Counted from the stretch's first letter, positions 26,020-35,865 are shown. The stretch: DNA of 64,000 bases from Campylobacteraceae bacterium (GCA_027050775.1 JALUBH010000011.1:53262-117261); one strand, 5' to 3'. Notes: generated by a model not told the origin, from the letters alone. Program-made: numbers and translations.

Positions 26020-27995
26020 TGACCATAAAAGCAAAATTAAAACTAATCACAGCCGTCATAGGTATTTTTTCTTTGATTATTATCGCACTCTCCATCACTG
26101 ATGCTATCAAAAAAAACTCTACGATAAACAGAGCTCAAGAGCTAAATATACTCTCACAAAAACTAAGTCTATTTATACATGAAACCCAAAAAGAGAGGGG
26201 TGCAAGTGCTGGTTTTTTAGGCTCAAAAGGTAAAAAATTCACACAAATTCTTCCAAAACAAAGAGTTTTAACCAACCATAGAAACAAACAACTACAAGCA
26301 TATCTATCAACTCTAAACTTGCATCTATTTTCAAATGAATTAAAAAATAAAATTTCAAGCCTTCAATCAGATATATCAAAAATGGATAAGATCAGATCAT
26401 TGGTAGACAATTTGGATATAGGTGTAAAAAGGGAAGTTGCCTACTATTCAAGGATGAATAAAAGAGCACTTGACATAGTTGCATTGACTGCAAAACTCGC
26501 CAATACTCCAGAACTCGTAAAGGCGCTTGATGCCTATACTAATTTTTTAAAATCAAAAGAGAGAGCAGGAATAGAAAGAGCCGTTCTAAGCAACACTTTT
26601 GCTGCAAACCATTTTGCCAAAGGGCTCTTTCCCAAGTGGATTAAGTTAGTTGCCGAACAAGAGAGTTATTTGGATTCATTTTTAGCAATGGCAAGTCAAA
26701 AAGATAAGGATTTTTATCATAAAAAGATGAAATCAAAAGTCGTAGAAGAAGTCAACAAAATGAGAAAGATTGCGGAAGAAAAAGCCAGTACCGGAAATTT
26801 TGGTGTCGATAGTGTTGTGTGGTTTAAAACCATCACAAAAAAAATAAATTTGCTAAAAGAAGTAGATGATAAACTCGCCTCTGATAATACTATTTTGCTT
26901 AAAAATATCAAATCAAAAACCATAAAAAATGCGACTATAACCATAGGCGGCTATACAATTTTTACAATTGCGATGTTTATTTTGATTTTTATCATCAGTA
27001 AAGGAGTCAACAAAAATGTCGCTCAAAGTTTGAAAAAAATCAAATGCGTATCAAGCGACTTGGATTTGACATGTGATGTTATAGTCCACGGAAAAGATGA
27101 AATCTCTCAAATATCTCAAGCACTTCACACTATGATAATAGCGTTTAGGCAGACGGTATATGAAGCGATAGATGTATCAACTTCAACACTAAGTCAAAGT
27201 ATAGGTTTAAATAAAATAGTAGATACTCTAAATAAAAACAGTGAAACAACCGATCAAAAAATGAATGGTATAAATGATTTGGTTTCTGAAGTTGGCAACA
27301 GACTTGACACAATAGAAGAAGGCGCAATCACAACAACAGAAGATTTGGAAGGAACATTTAGCATTTTAGATAATACCGTTAAAAAGCTAGAATCAGTTGT
27401 TGTCTCGATAGAAGAAGGAAACATAAACCAACAACAATTAGTCCAAAAAGTTTCATTTTTAACAGAGCAAGCACAAAATATCAAAGAAGTTTTAGGAATC
27501 ATATCTGATATAGCCGACCAAACAAATTTGCTTGCCCTAAATGCCGCGATAGAAGCTGCTCGTGCGGGTGAACATGGAAGAGGCTTTGCCGTAGTAGCCG
27601 ATGAAGTTAGAAAATTGGCTGAACGAACTCAAAAAAGCCTCACAGAAATTAGTGCAAATGTCAATCTAATCACACAAAATGTAACAGAAATCTCCGATGA
27701 AACAAATCAGACATCAAACAATATGGAGCTTATCGCAACTTCAGCTCAAGAGCTAATCGAAACTTCGCAAAATGCAAAAGACAATCTATCCATATCAACC
27801 AAAAAATCAAAAGATGTTGTTCACCAAAGTACATTTATAGCTACAAAAACAAAACAATTAATCCAAAACATGAGTGAGGTTATCAAAATAACGGACAAAA
27901 ACAATGAACTAAGACACTCTATCGAAAAGACAGCATCTATACTCTCAGAAGATTCTAGCAAATTAAAAGATACTTTGCACAAGTTTAAAGTCTGA
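26016..27995 (+). CDS. Chemoreceptor with NIT (nitrate/nitrite-sensing) domain
   Basis: A 659-residue methyl-accepting chemotaxis protein. The periplasmic NIT domain lies between helices at about 10-30 and 305-328 and shows [18 protein letters not shown] (about 55-72) and [16 protein letters not shown] (about 181-196), the conserved NIT signatures. The cytoplasmic signalling domain has [20 protein letters not shown] and [18 protein letters not shown]. Coupled by ATGA to the STAS gene and followed at 4 nt by the PP2C/HATPase gene, so it may feed a partner switch rather than, or in addition to, flagellar CheA. Confidence 0.93.
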   Translation: MMTIKAKLKLITAVIGIFSLIIIALSITDAIKKNSTINRAQELNILSQKLSLFIHETQKERGASAGFLGSKGKKFTQILPKQRVLTNHRNKQLQAYLSTLNLHLFSNELKNKISSLQSDISKMDKIRSLVDNLDIGVKREVAYYSRMNKRALDIVALTAKLANTPELVKALDAYTNFLKSKERAGIERAVLSNTFAANHFAKGLFPKWIKLVAEQESYLDSFLAMASQKDKDFYHKKMKSKVVEEVNKMRKIAEEKASTGNFGVDSVVWFKTITKKINLLKEVDDKLASDNTILLKNIKSKTIKNATITIGGYTIFTIAMFILIFIISKGVNKNVAQSLKKIKCVSSDLDLTCDVIVHGKDEISQISQALHTMIIAFRQTVYEAIDVSTSTLSQSIGLNKIVDTLNKNSETTDQKMNGINDLVSEVGNRLDTIEEGAITTTEDLEGTFSILDNTVKKLESVVVSIEEGNINQQQLVQKVSFLTEQAQNIKEVLGIISDIADQTNLLALNAAIEAARAGEHGRGFAVVADEVRKLAERTQKSLTEISANVNLITQNVTEISDETNQTSNNMELIATSAQELIETSQNAKDNLSISTKKSKDVVHQSTFIATKTKQLIQNMSEVIKITDKNNELRHSIEKTASILSEDSSKLKDTLHKFKV

Positions 27996-27999
27996 TTTT

Positions 28000-29349
28000 A
28001 TGGGTTTAAATAAAACACAAGAAGAGCTAAACAGTAAACTGCAAGATGCCACTGACTCATCACAACTTTTACTCGCATATCATAACCTCAAACAAGAATC
28101 ATCGGCAAAGCATAAAGAACTTAAGAAAAAGGAAGAATACTTTTTGTATCAAGAGGAAATGGCCTTCAAAAAAGAATTAAATATTTTAAGAAACGACTAT
28201 TATTATCAAATGATTAGCGGGAAATATACAATTCTAATAAATTTTTTATATAAACCCTTAGATATTTTGAGTGGTGATGCTTACTCTGTTAGAAAGATAT
28301 GCGAATCAACTACCTTTTATTATATAGTTGACGGCATGGGCAAAGGCATATCTGCATCTCTGACATCAATGCTAATAACCGCATTTATAAATCACACTTT
28401 GGATATCATGCTAAAAAACAAAACATTTGACTTTTACACTTTGATAAACAACGCCATTGAGTATATTCAACCGATTTTATTGGAAGAAGAAGCGATAGCA
28501 ACCGATTTTATCCTGATAGATGTAAAAAATCATATCATGCAGTATTCAACATTTGCGATGCCTGCTATGCTTTTGGAAAATTCCGATCATGAAATAATCA
28601 AAATAAAATCCAATAACCCTCCTTTAAGCAAATATCAAAAAAATATAAATATTTCAAAACAAGATACGAGTGATATCATAAAATTTTTATTTTACACGGA
28701 TGGACTTGTAGAGTCTGCAGCTGTCGAAGATGGCAAAACATATAGCGATTTTATACAAAATGACTTTCTGAACTCTTTCACAAAGGATGCCTTTGCCAAA
28801 AAAGCTTTTGAAAAAATTGCTACTCAAGATGATGATATAACTATCATTTTTTTAAATAAGTCTTCTTGTTTTGAAGGATTAGTGACAAGTCAAAGTTTTG
28901 AATCTTCTTTAGAAAATATAGACATGGCAAACGAATGGTATGAAAAAGAGTTGAATAATCTCTTAGACAATCCAAAATCCATATACAACGGAACACTAGC
29001 ATTCAATGAATTGTTTACAAATGCCTATGAACACGGCAATCTCGGCATATCTTCTAAAATCAAACATCAACTTATAAGTGAAGATATTTATTATGAAACT
29101 CTTACGGAAAAAGAGAGAAATTGTGATAAAAAGATACAAGTCACAATCAATAAAATAATCCATAATTCCGATATTTATATCATCACAAAAATTGTTGATG
29201 AAGGCGAAGGTTTTGACACTCAAATTTTAAGCAAAATTTTCAGAAATACAAAAAAATATAACGGCAGAGGTGTTTTTATATCTAGACAATCATCATCCGG
29301 AATTTTCTACAATTCAAAAGGAAACACCGTTTTGTTTATCACACAATAG
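28000..29349 (+). CDS. SpoIIE/RsbU-type PP2C phosphatase fused to HATPase (anti-sigma kinase-like) domain
   Basis: A 449-residue cytoplasmic protein. After a coiled coil (to about 70) comes a PP2C/SpoIIE phosphatase domain (LSGDAYSVRK, IVDGMGKGISASLTS, FYTDGLVESAA, DDDITIIFL; about 85-287). The C-terminus (about 300-449) is a GHKL ATPase of the RsbW/SpoIIAB kind: N-box LAFNELFTNAYEHGNLG, G1 VDEGEGFD, G2 NGRGVFISRQSS. A single protein could thus both phosphorylate and dephosphorylate the STAS protein encoded two genes upstream. Domains are like SypE of Vibrio fischeri but in the opposite order and without a central receiver. No clear ribosome binding site; translation may be coupled to the upstream gene 4 nt away. 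Confidence 0.85.
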   Translation: MGLNKTQEELNSKLQDATDSSQLLLAYHNLKQESSAKHKELKKKEEYFLYQEEMAFKKELNILRNDYYYQMISGKYTILINFLYKPLDILSGDAYSVRKICESTTFYYIVDGMGKGISASLTSMLITAFINHTLDIMLKNKTFDFYTLINNAIEYIQPILLEEEAIATDFILIDVKNHIMQYSTFAMPAMLLENSDHEIIKIKSNNPPLSKYQKNINISKQDTSDIIKFLFYTDGLVESAAVEDGKTYSDFIQNDFLNSFTKDAFAKKAFEKIATQDDDITIIFLNKSSCFEGLVTSQSFESSLENIDMANEWYEKELNNLLDNPKSIYNGTLAFNELFTNAYEHGNLGISSKIKHQLISEDIYYETLTEKERNCDKKIQVTINKIIHNSDIYIITKIVDEGEGFDTQILSKIFRNTKKYNGRGVFISRQSSSGIFYNSKGNTVLFITQ

Positions 29350-29405
29350 ACTTCTTGAACCTTACAAAAAGTCTACTAAGCGACTTAACCAAAAAGGCTC
29401 AAAAT

Positions 29406-30062
29406 ATGAAAATACTTTTACTCGAAGATGACGAAATCTTAAATGAGATTATAGAATCTTTTTTATTGGATAAAGGATATGATGTTCATTGCGCATATGA
29501 CGGCAATGAGGCGGAAGATTTGCTCTACACTCAGCGATTTGATTTGTTACTGCTTGATGTAAATGTTCCCTCTATCAATGGATTTGAGCTCTTAAGTAAT
29601 TTGAGGAAAAACTTTATCTTTACTCCTGCGATATTTATAACATCACTAAATGATACACAAGATATGAAAGACGGTTTTCTAAGCGGGTGTGATGATTATA
29701 TAAAAAAGCCTTTTGAATTTGATGAGCTTGAGCTTAGAATCGATAATATAAAGAGACTCTACAAGATAGAACAGAGTAAAATCGAGCAAATCACAAATGA
29801 GATACAATACGATTTTGACAAATCACAAATCACGAAAAATTCTAAAAAATACCCTTTAACAAAAAAAGAGTCAAAAATCTTAGAGTATTTTTTGAAAAAT
29901 AGAGATGCAACCGTATCTCTTGAAGAGTTAGGATCAAATATCTGGACATATGAAGAGGCCCCCGTAGATTCAACCATAAGGACATATATAAAAAACCTCA
30001 GAAAGATACTAGGCGAAGAGTGTATAACTACCATAAAAGGAGTTGGTTATCGTTTTAACTAA
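29406..30062 (+). CDS. OmpR-family response regulator
   Basis: A 218-residue regulator: receiver with EDDE, phospho-acceptor Asp51 (LLLLDVNVPSINGFELL), FITS and IKKPFEFDEL, then an OmpR winged helix (YPLTKKESKILEYFLKN, VDSTIRTYIKNLRKILGEECITTIKGVGYRF). The ATG at 29406 is chosen as it starts the receiver fold directly (MKILLLEDDE); an upstream in-frame start at 29355 adds 17 unrelated residues. It overlaps the kinase gene by 20 nt and follows the phosphatase gene at 56 nt. Confidence 0.92.
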   Translation: MKILLLEDDEILNEIIESFLLDKGYDVHCAYDGNEAEDLLYTQRFDLLLLDVNVPSINGFELLSNLRKNFIFTPAIFITSLNDTQDMKDGFLSGCDDYIKKPFEFDELELRIDNIKRLYKIEQSKIEQITNEIQYDFDKSQITKNSKKYPLTKKESKILEYFLKNRDATVSLEELGSNIWTYEEAPVDSTIRTYIKNLRKILGEECITTIKGVGYRFN

Positions 30063-31209
30063 AGATGAAAAAAAGACTTTTTATAGTTTTTTAGCTCTGT
30101 ATCTTGGCTCCTCTTTTGTGCTCTTTGCTATCATAGGGTGGCTTTTTTACTCTTTTAGTTCAAAGCAATATCTAGCATTAGATCTTTCAAATATGCAACT
30201 AAATACAGGAAATATATCGCACAAAATCATCCAGGCACAGATGAAAAATATACCCATAAGATTTGATAAATTACCTATACAAAAAGAGTTAAAATTTGGA
30301 CTCTACAGTTACGAACAAAAGCCCATATATACGCAAATCAAACAAAATATTGATTTTAGTCAGCAAAGCTACATACGCAACAACTCACTATTTTATATAG
30401 ACCATGGGGCAGCTGGGCATCTTGGCGTATCTTATGTTGTTGTAAAAAAATCCAACTTAGATACAAAAACCAAGGCACTATTAAAAGATATACTTATAAC
30501 GATTTTTATAGCATATCTTATCGTCGCATTTATCGGCTACTACCTAGCTAAGCTCTTTATTTATCCCATCCAAAGTCAAAGAGAACAATTAAATATATTT
30601 ATCAAAAACGCAACGCATGAGCTAAACACTCCTGTTTCTGCACTTTTGCTATGTGCTAATTCAAATAATTTTTTTACCCAAAACAATAGAAATCTCATAA
30701 AAATAAGTGCAAAAAAAATCTCCAATTTATATAAAGATTTATCCTACATTACTCTAAAAAAACACAAAAGTGAAAATTTGGAAAATTTGGAACTCTCAAA
30801 AACCTTACAAAGAGAGCTCTCTTACCACAATATTCTCGCAGAAAAAAAGAAAATTAGCCTAAAAAGCGAACTAAAAGAGACTTTTTTTAAGATAGATGAA
30901 GAGGACTTTATAAGACTCACAAATAATTTGATAACAAATGCCATAAAATACACAAAGAGGCATGGCAGTATAAAAATAGTCTTGAAAAACAGAACTCTTA
31001 TCGTAGAAGATAACGGCATAGGTATAGACAAAGACAAGCTAAATCAAATCTTTAAGCGCTACTATAGAGCTACAGATGAAGTGGGTGGATTTGGTATAGG
31101 GTTAGACATAGTCTACTCTATATGCAAAACATACGGTATAAAGATAAGCGTTGATTCCAAAAAAGACGAAGGAACTCTATTTAGTTTAAATTTTTCTGCA
31201 GGGGATTAA
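30043..31209 (+). CDS. Sensor histidine kinase, partner of the 29406 regulator
   Basis: A 388-residue membrane kinase with helices at about 12-34 and 150-172 and a periplasmic sensor of about 115 residues. H-box NATHELNTPVSALL (His192), N-box NNLITNAIKYTKRHG, G1 VEDNGIGIDKDKL, G2 GGFGIGLDIVYSICKTYG. It starts with TTG at 30043 inside the end of the regulator gene; AAAAGGAG abuts it, so the exact start is uncertain. Position between a partner-switch cassette and the copper region leaves its signal open. Confidence 0.9.
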   Translation: MVIVLTKDEKKTFYSFLALYLGSSFVLFAIIGWLFYSFSSKQYLALDLSNMQLNTGNISHKIIQAQMKNIPIRFDKLPIQKELKFGLYSYEQKPIYTQIKQNIDFSQQSYIRNNSLFYIDHGAAGHLGVSYVVVKKSNLDTKTKALLKDILITIFIAYLIVAFIGYYLAKLFIYPIQSQREQLNIFIKNATHELNTPVSALLLCANSNNFFTQNNRNLIKISAKKISNLYKDLSYITLKKHKSENLENLELSKTLQRELSYHNILAEKKKISLKSELKETFFKIDEEDFIRLTNNLITNAIKYTKRHGSIKIVLKNRTLIVEDNGIGIDKDKLNQIFKRYYRATDEVGGFGIGLDIVYSICKTYGIKISVDSKKDEGTLFSLNFSAGD

Positions 31210-31221
31210 AGCCCCTGCAGA
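31195..31221. terminator. Bidirectional terminator between kinase gene and copA
   Basis: A perfect 10-bp GC-rich stem (31195-31204 with 31212-31221) with a 7-nt loop, located between the convergent stops of the kinase (31209) and copA (31226). Confidence 0.8.
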
Positions 31222-31225
31222 TTTA

Positions 31226-33508
31226 CTAAATTTTACTATTTTTTAGCCTTAAGGCATTTGCTATAACTGAAACCGAACTAAAGCTCATAGCGGTTGCCGC
31301 GATGATCGGAGAAAGCAATATCCCAAAAAACGGATACAATATACCAGCTGCAATCGGAACTCCCGCGCTATTATAAACAAAGGCAAAAAATAGATTTTGC
31401 CTTATATTTTTCATAGTAGCACGACTCAGTTTTAAAACCTTTACAAGTCCTATTAGGTCTCCTTTTATGAGCGTAATTCCAGCACTCTCTATAGCCACAT
31501 CGGTTCCTGTACCCATAGCTATACCTACATCAGCTTGTGCAAGTGCCGGCGCGTCATTTATACCATCACCCGCCATAGCTACGATTTTTCCCTCTTTTTG
31601 CAGTTGCTTGATCACTTTTGCTTTATCTGCGGGCATAACATTTGCAACAACCGTATTGATTTTTAACTCTTTTGCCACCGCATTTGCAGTAGCCTCATTG
31701 TCTCCACTTAACATTACAATTTCCATACCATACGCTTTTAGCTCATCTAGCGCATGAGTAGAAGTCGCTTTTATAGGATCTTCTATCCCTAATAGCGCAC
31801 TAAATTTAGAATCAATCGCTACAAAGATAACACCTTTGCCGTCATTTCTTAAATTTTGGGCTGTTTTCATAACCTTCTCGGTAGATATATCGAAGCCATT
31901 CAAAAGCTTATCACTCCCTAAGATCACACTTCTGTTCTCTATCTCTCCTTTTATGCCTCTGCCTGTTATAGAGTCAAAGTTTTCAACATTTCCTAGAGCT
32001 ATATCTTTTTGTTTTGCATATTCAACTACTGCCTCAGCCAGCGGATGCTCACTGACTCTCTCCAAGCTAGCTGCTAGCCTTAGCACATCTTTTTCGTCAA
32101 ATCCTTCTGCTATAAAAACTGATGTTACTTTTGGTTTTCCCTCGGTAAGGGTTCCTGTTTTATCTACAACAATTGTATTTACTTTCTCCATCGCCTCTAG
32201 AGTTTTGGCATCTTTTATAAGTATCCCCATCAATGCAGCCCTTCCTGTTCCAACCATGATAGATATAGGAGTGGCTAGCCCCAATGCACAGGGACAGGCT
32301 ATGATGAGTACCGCTACTGCGGACACTACGGCATAAGCAAGACTTGGTTCAGGTCCATAAAACCACCATATGAAAAAAGCAAATATAGCTGAAAGCACGA
32401 CTGCTGGAACAAAATAACCCGAAACAGTATCTGCAAGTTTTTGGATAGGTGCACGAGATCTTTGTGCCTGCGATACCATTTGGACGATTTGTGCAAGCAT
32501 AGTGTCGTTACCGACTTTTTGAGCTTCCATGATTAGTGTTCCATTCTTGTTTTGTGTTGCACCTATGAGTTTATCGCCTTTGCTTTTTGACACAACAAGC
32601 GGTTCACCCGTTATCATGGATTCATCTATGTTACTTAAGCCTTCTATCACAACTCCATCAACCGGTATCTTTTCGCCCGGTTTTATTCTTAGCTTGTCTC
32701 CTGCGTGAACCAACTCAAGACTTACATCTTCTTCATCTCCTTTGTCATCTATACGATGAGCCTGTTTCGGTGCAAGATTTAAGAGCGTTTTGATGGCTGT
32801 ATTTGTTTTACTCCTTGCTCTTAATTCCAACACTTGCCCCAAAAGAACTAAGGCTATAATTACCGATGAGGTTTCAAAATAAACTTGTACCAACCCCTCT
32901 TTTGTCTGCATTAGGGCTGGAAAAATTTCAGGGAAGAACAGTGCTACCAAACTATAAAAGTATGCCGCACCCACACCTATGGCTATGAGTGTAAACATGT
33001 TTAGATTCCAAGTTTTTATAGATTGATATCCTCTAAGGAAAAATGGCCATCCTGCCCAAAGTACCACAGGCGTTGCAAGTATAAATTCAAACCATTGTAT
33101 CTCTCTTGTAGATATGCTTCCAAGCAAAAGACTCGGTGCCAAATCATTTACCATAGCTATCAAAAAGACGGGGATGGAGAGAATTACACTCACCCAAAAC
33201 CTTTTTTTTATATAGTTAAGTTCTTCATTCCCATCATCCGCCTCAACAGTAATAGCCTCAAGTGCCATACCGCATTTTGGGCAAGAACCGGGTTTGTCTT
33301 CCATGATTTCAGGATGCATTGGGCATGTATATTTTGTAGAAATCGTAGGGAGTGCTTCTACCTCTTTTTCCAATGCCATACCACATTTTGGGCAAGAGCC
33401 GGGTTGATGTTGGTGTATCTCAGGGTGCATAGGACATGTATAAAATTCATGTCCAATCACACAACTGTCATCTTCGCAGTAACTATTTTCTTCTTTTTCG
33501 TGATTCAT
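31226..33508 (-). CDS. copA: Copper-exporting P1B-type ATPase with two heavy-metal-binding repeats
   Basis: A 760-residue Cu(I)-type exporter. The N-terminus has two Cys/His/Met repeats, YTCPMHPEIHQHQPGSCPKC and YTCPMHPEIMEDKPGSCPKC (about residues 22-85), instead of the ferredoxin-like HMA domain. The core shows TGEPLVVSKSKGD, the metal-site ACPCALGLATP, the phosphorylation site DKTGTLTEGK, SEHPLAEA, and MAGDGINDAPALAQADVGIAMG. Copper specificity is inferred from CPC, the YN...MxSS-type end (FVYNSAGVPIAAG, AMSFSSVSVIANALRL) and the multicopper oxidase downstream. A strong GGAGGT site precedes the ATG. It lies in a minus-strand copper region with the SHOCT, multicopper oxidase and DUF302 genes upstream. 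Confidence 0.95.
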   Translation of the reverse strand: MNHEKEENSYCEDDSCVIGHEFYTCPMHPEIHQHQPGSCPKCGMALEKEVEALPTISTKYTCPMHPEIMEDKPGSCPKCGMALEAITVEADDGNEELNYIKKRFWVSVILSIPVFLIAMVNDLAPSLLLGSISTREIQWFEFILATPVVLWAGWPFFLRGYQSIKTWNLNMFTLIAIGVGAAYFYSLVALFFPEIFPALMQTKEGLVQVYFETSSVIIALVLLGQVLELRARSKTNTAIKTLLNLAPKQAHRIDDKGDEEDVSLELVHAGDKLRIKPGEKIPVDGVVIEGLSNIDESMITGEPLVVSKSKGDKLIGATQNKNGTLIMEAQKVGNDTMLAQIVQMVSQAQRSRAPIQKLADTVSGYFVPAVVLSAIFAFFIWWFYGPEPSLAYAVVSAVAVLIIACPCALGLATPISIMVGTGRAALMGILIKDAKTLEAMEKVNTIVVDKTGTLTEGKPKVTSVFIAEGFDEKDVLRLAASLERVSEHPLAEAVVEYAKQKDIALGNVENFDSITGRGIKGEIENRSVILGSDKLLNGFDISTEKVMKTAQNLRNDGKGVIFVAIDSKFSALLGIEDPIKATSTHALDELKAYGMEIVMLSGDNEATANAVAKELKINTVVANVMPADKAKVIKQLQKEGKIVAMAGDGINDAPALAQADVGIAMGTGTDVAIESAGITLIKGDLIGLVKVLKLSRATMKNIRQNLFFAFVYNSAGVPIAAGILYPFFGILLSPIIAATAMSFSSVSVIANALRLKNSKI

Positions 33509-33528
33509 AAATCACCTCCGATATTTTA

Positions 33529-33606
33529 GACAACTTATAAAACCATCCCTTATGACTTAAATCAATAGGAGGACTTATCTTTTAAGGGATAGTTTTACAA
33601 GTTGTC
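33529..33606 (-). promoter_or_regulatory. 24-bp hairpin in the copA leader
   Basis: Arms at 33529-33552 and 33583-33606 with a 30-nt loop. In the copA-sense RNA all 24 positions pair (22 Watson-Crick and 2 G-U), whereas on the other strand the same two positions are mismatches. It ends 20 nt before the copA ATG, and its loop carries CCTCC, which can pair with the GGAGG of the copA ribosome binding site. It may be an RNA regulator, an operator dyad or a small mobile palindrome. Confidence 0.65.
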
Positions 33607-33652
33607 ATAGTGAAATTATATCGAGGGCATATGGAGCAAGTGTGGAGAGAGC

Positions 33653-33961
33653 CTAATCTCCCTCCAAAATTCTTTTTCTTTTTTCATACTCTTTTTCATC
33701 GATTTCACCATTTGCAAATCTTCTATCAAGTAGATCTTTTGGAGATGCCTTATCAGACTTTTTTGAGTTTTTATCATATAAGTAATAAGCAAAAAATACT
33801 ATAACTAATAGTATCAACAAACCAAATCCCATTCCTCCGCCACCCATCATTCCATATCCCATCATATCTCCCTTGTCGCCGGCTTCATCTGCGCCGTGTG
33901 CATATAAATTTGCTATCAGCGAACCAATCAAAATCACACTCAAAAAAAATTTATTTTTCAT
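33653..33961 (-). CDS. Small membrane protein with SHOCT domain
   Basis: A 102-residue protein with signal peptide (MKNKFFLSVILIGSLIANLYA), a Gly/Met-rich segment (MMGYGMMGGGGMGFG), one transmembrane helix (LLILLVIVFFAYYLY) and a C-terminal SHOCT motif (DLLDRRFANGEIDEKEYEKR). SHOCT is a short oligomerisation motif. The Met-rich piece may bind copper, consistent with copA and multicopper oxidase neighbours. A sister gene lies at 41958-42200. Confidence 0.8.
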   Translation of the reverse strand: MKNKFFLSVILIGSLIANLYAHGADEAGDKGDMMGYGMMGGGGMGFGLLILLVIVFFAYYLYDKNSKKSDKASPKDLLDRRFANGEIDEKEYEKRKRILEGD

Positions 33962-33978
33962 TTTTATCTCCCGGTTTT

Positions 33979-35469
33979 CTATGTAACCAATAATTGTCCC
34001 ATCATACCGCCATCTTCGTGCTCAAGTATATGGCAGTGAAACATGTAAGGTACTTTTGCATCACTATAATATTTAAAAGGCACCATTATGTATGCGATTT
34101 GCATCGGGTCCACACTCACCGTATCCATAAACCCAGACTCACTCGGATATGGCAACCTTCCATTTATTGATAGGATTTTAAACTGTGTATTATGTATATG
34201 AAGAGGGTGTGCCATAGGCGATTTGTTGACAACTTTCCATATCTCAAAAGCGTCTTTTTTGGCTATGGCATCGATTCTGTTCATATCCATACTTTTGCCA
34301 TTTATAAAAAAATTATCATCTCTACTGCTTCTGTTCATCATCCCCATACCCATTCTTATCTGTAAAGTTATATTTCTTACGCCGACTGCCTCTTTTGGAT
34401 TCCAAACGGGATGTTGTACAAGATTTGCAGGCACTTTCGCACTACCTGCTTTTGCATCTTTTGATTTTATCTTTAAAATATCAAACTCACGATCAAAGCC
34501 CATTCCTCCCATCATCATACCCATCATCCCTCGACTTTGGCTGATGGCACCTTTATAGCTTTTAAGAACCACATCTTTTGCATCACTCATATCAACCACT
34601 ATATCTACTCTTTGGGCAGGAGCTAGTTTGATTTGGCTAAGCTTTACCGGCTTTTCCAAAAGTCCTCCGTCTGTTCCGACAAGTTTGAATTTTCTGTTAT
34701 CACTAAAGCCCAAAAGATAATATCTGGCATTTGAACCATTTAAGATTCTAAACCTCATCAGTTTCTTCTTTGCTTTTAGCGTCGGTGCAATAACGCCATT
34801 TACCAAAACATAATTTCCATGCACTCCCATCATATTTTCAGGCATGGAACTCACATATCTAAATGAGCCGTCACTGTTAAAGTTTCTATCTTGCAAGACT
34901 ATGGGTATATCATCCACTCCATACTCATTTGGCAGATTTGTGTTCAGGCTTTCGTCATCATCTATGATAAAAAGACCAGCCAATCCTTTATATACTTGTG
35001 CTCCTGTTTGGTGTAAAAGATGGGAGTGATACCAAAGCATAGAGGCTCTGTTTTTTATAGCAAATTCCGGTGACCATATGGAGCTATTTTTTATAACTTG
35101 GTGTGGCCCTCCATCCATCCGCGCAGGCAGTTCAAAGCCATGCCAGTGTATCGTAGAATCGTATCCAAGAGAGTTTTTTATGTTTACTTTTATAAAATCA
35201 TCTTTTTTTGCTCTTAGAGTTGGTCCTAAAAATGGTGCATTTATACCTATAGTTTCTGTTTTTAAACCTTTGAAAAATTCCATTTGCCCTCTTTGAAGAT
35301 TTAGATTGAAAACTCTTTTCCCATTTTTTACCTCACCTTCGTACAGTGGCGGTACTGCAAAATCTCTCTCTTGTTCAAAAATATCATAAGAGTATAAACT
35401 TTTTGCTCCAAAAAATGCCACACCGGCTGTGCCTAATACCCCGGCAACTAAAAAATTTCTTCTTTGCAT
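33979..35469 (-). CDS. Periplasmic multicopper oxidase (CueO-like)
   Basis: A 496-residue Tat-exported oxidase (MQRRNFLVAGVLGTAG). The four copper-ligand motifs are present: HWHGFELP, WYHSHLLHQ, HPLHIHNTQF and HCHILEHEDGGMMGQLLV; the last has type-1 ligands Cys and Met. Met-rich stretches (SRGMMGMMMGGMGFD, RMGMGMMNRSS) are like the Met-rich region of CueO that binds Cu(I). Likely role: oxidising Cu(I) to less toxic Cu(II) in the periplasm, together with CopA export. Its ATG directly follows the stop of the DUF302 gene. Confidence 0.93.
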   Translation of the reverse strand: MQRRNFLVAGVLGTAGVAFFGAKSLYSYDIFEQERDFAVPPLYEGEVKNGKRVFNLNLQRGQMEFFKGLKTETIGINAPFLGPTLRAKKDDFIKVNIKNSLGYDSTIHWHGFELPARMDGGPHQVIKNSSIWSPEFAIKNRASMLWYHSHLLHQTGAQVYKGLAGLFIIDDDESLNTNLPNEYGVDDIPIVLQDRNFNSDGSFRYVSSMPENMMGVHGNYVLVNGVIAPTLKAKKKLMRFRILNGSNARYYLLGFSDNRKFKLVGTDGGLLEKPVKLSQIKLAPAQRVDIVVDMSDAKDVVLKSYKGAISQSRGMMGMMMGGMGFDREFDILKIKSKDAKAGSAKVPANLVQHPVWNPKEAVGVRNITLQIRMGMGMMNRSSRDDNFFINGKSMDMNRIDAIAKKDAFEIWKVVNKSPMAHPLHIHNTQFKILSINGRLPYPSESGFMDTVSVDPMQIAYIMVPFKYYSDAKVPYMFHCHILEHEDGGMMGQLLVT

Positions 35470-35865
35470 TTATGCATCCTTGTCTTGCCAAGAATTTATA
35501 ATCTTTTTTACTTTCTCAAATACGCCGTTCATATAAACTTTAATATCAGCATTTAATTCAAAATTATCTATGATGTTATCTATCTCAATTGTGCTTAGAG
35601 TCACATCTCCATTTTCTTCATACAGAGATATTCGACAAGGCAAGAAGACTGAAACTTCCGGGTGTGTATCTAGGATAGTTTGCGCAGCAGGAGGGTTGCA
35701 AATCTCAAATACTGTTATATCTTTTTTTATAGGAGATCCTTTTTCCTCCAAAATCTCTTTAAAATGGTACTCTTTCAAAACACCAAAGCCCTGCTCTTTT
35801 GCATGACTTGCCATATCTTTTTTTATATTACTAATCGTCTCTTTTGTGATAATTGTGTAAAGCAT
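35470..35865 (-). CDS. DUF302 family protein
   Basis: A 131-residue protein of the DUF302 family (MASHAKEQGFGVLKEYHFKEIL..., EICNPPAAQTILDTHPEVSVFLPCRISLYEE). The fold is known but the function is not; members often sit beside metal and sulfur redox genes. No signal peptide. First gene of the multicopper oxidase unit, stop codon immediately followed by the oxidase ATG. Confidence 0.85.
   Translation of the reverse strand: MLYTIITKETISNIKKDMASHAKEQGFGVLKEYHFKEILEEKGSPIKKDITVFEICNPPAAQTILDTHPEVSVFLPCRISLYEENGDVTLSTIEIDNIIDNFELNADIKVYMNGVFEKVKKIINSWQDKDA

Noticed and set aside
29347..29375. Terminator between the phosphatase and regulator genes
   Set aside because: The TAGACTT/AAGTCTA stem has only 7 bp and a 15-nt loop without U-run; too weak to claim.
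31836..32336. 166-codon open frame, plus strand, and others opposite copA (31467-31757, 33023-33529)
   Set aside because: Antisense shadows of the copA coding sequence.
33553..33582. FNR/CRP-type site (TGACTTAAATCAA) upstream of copA
   Set aside because: Only one half-site (ATCAA) matches well; the sequence lies in the loop of the 24-bp hairpin, and the hairpin is the stronger signal.
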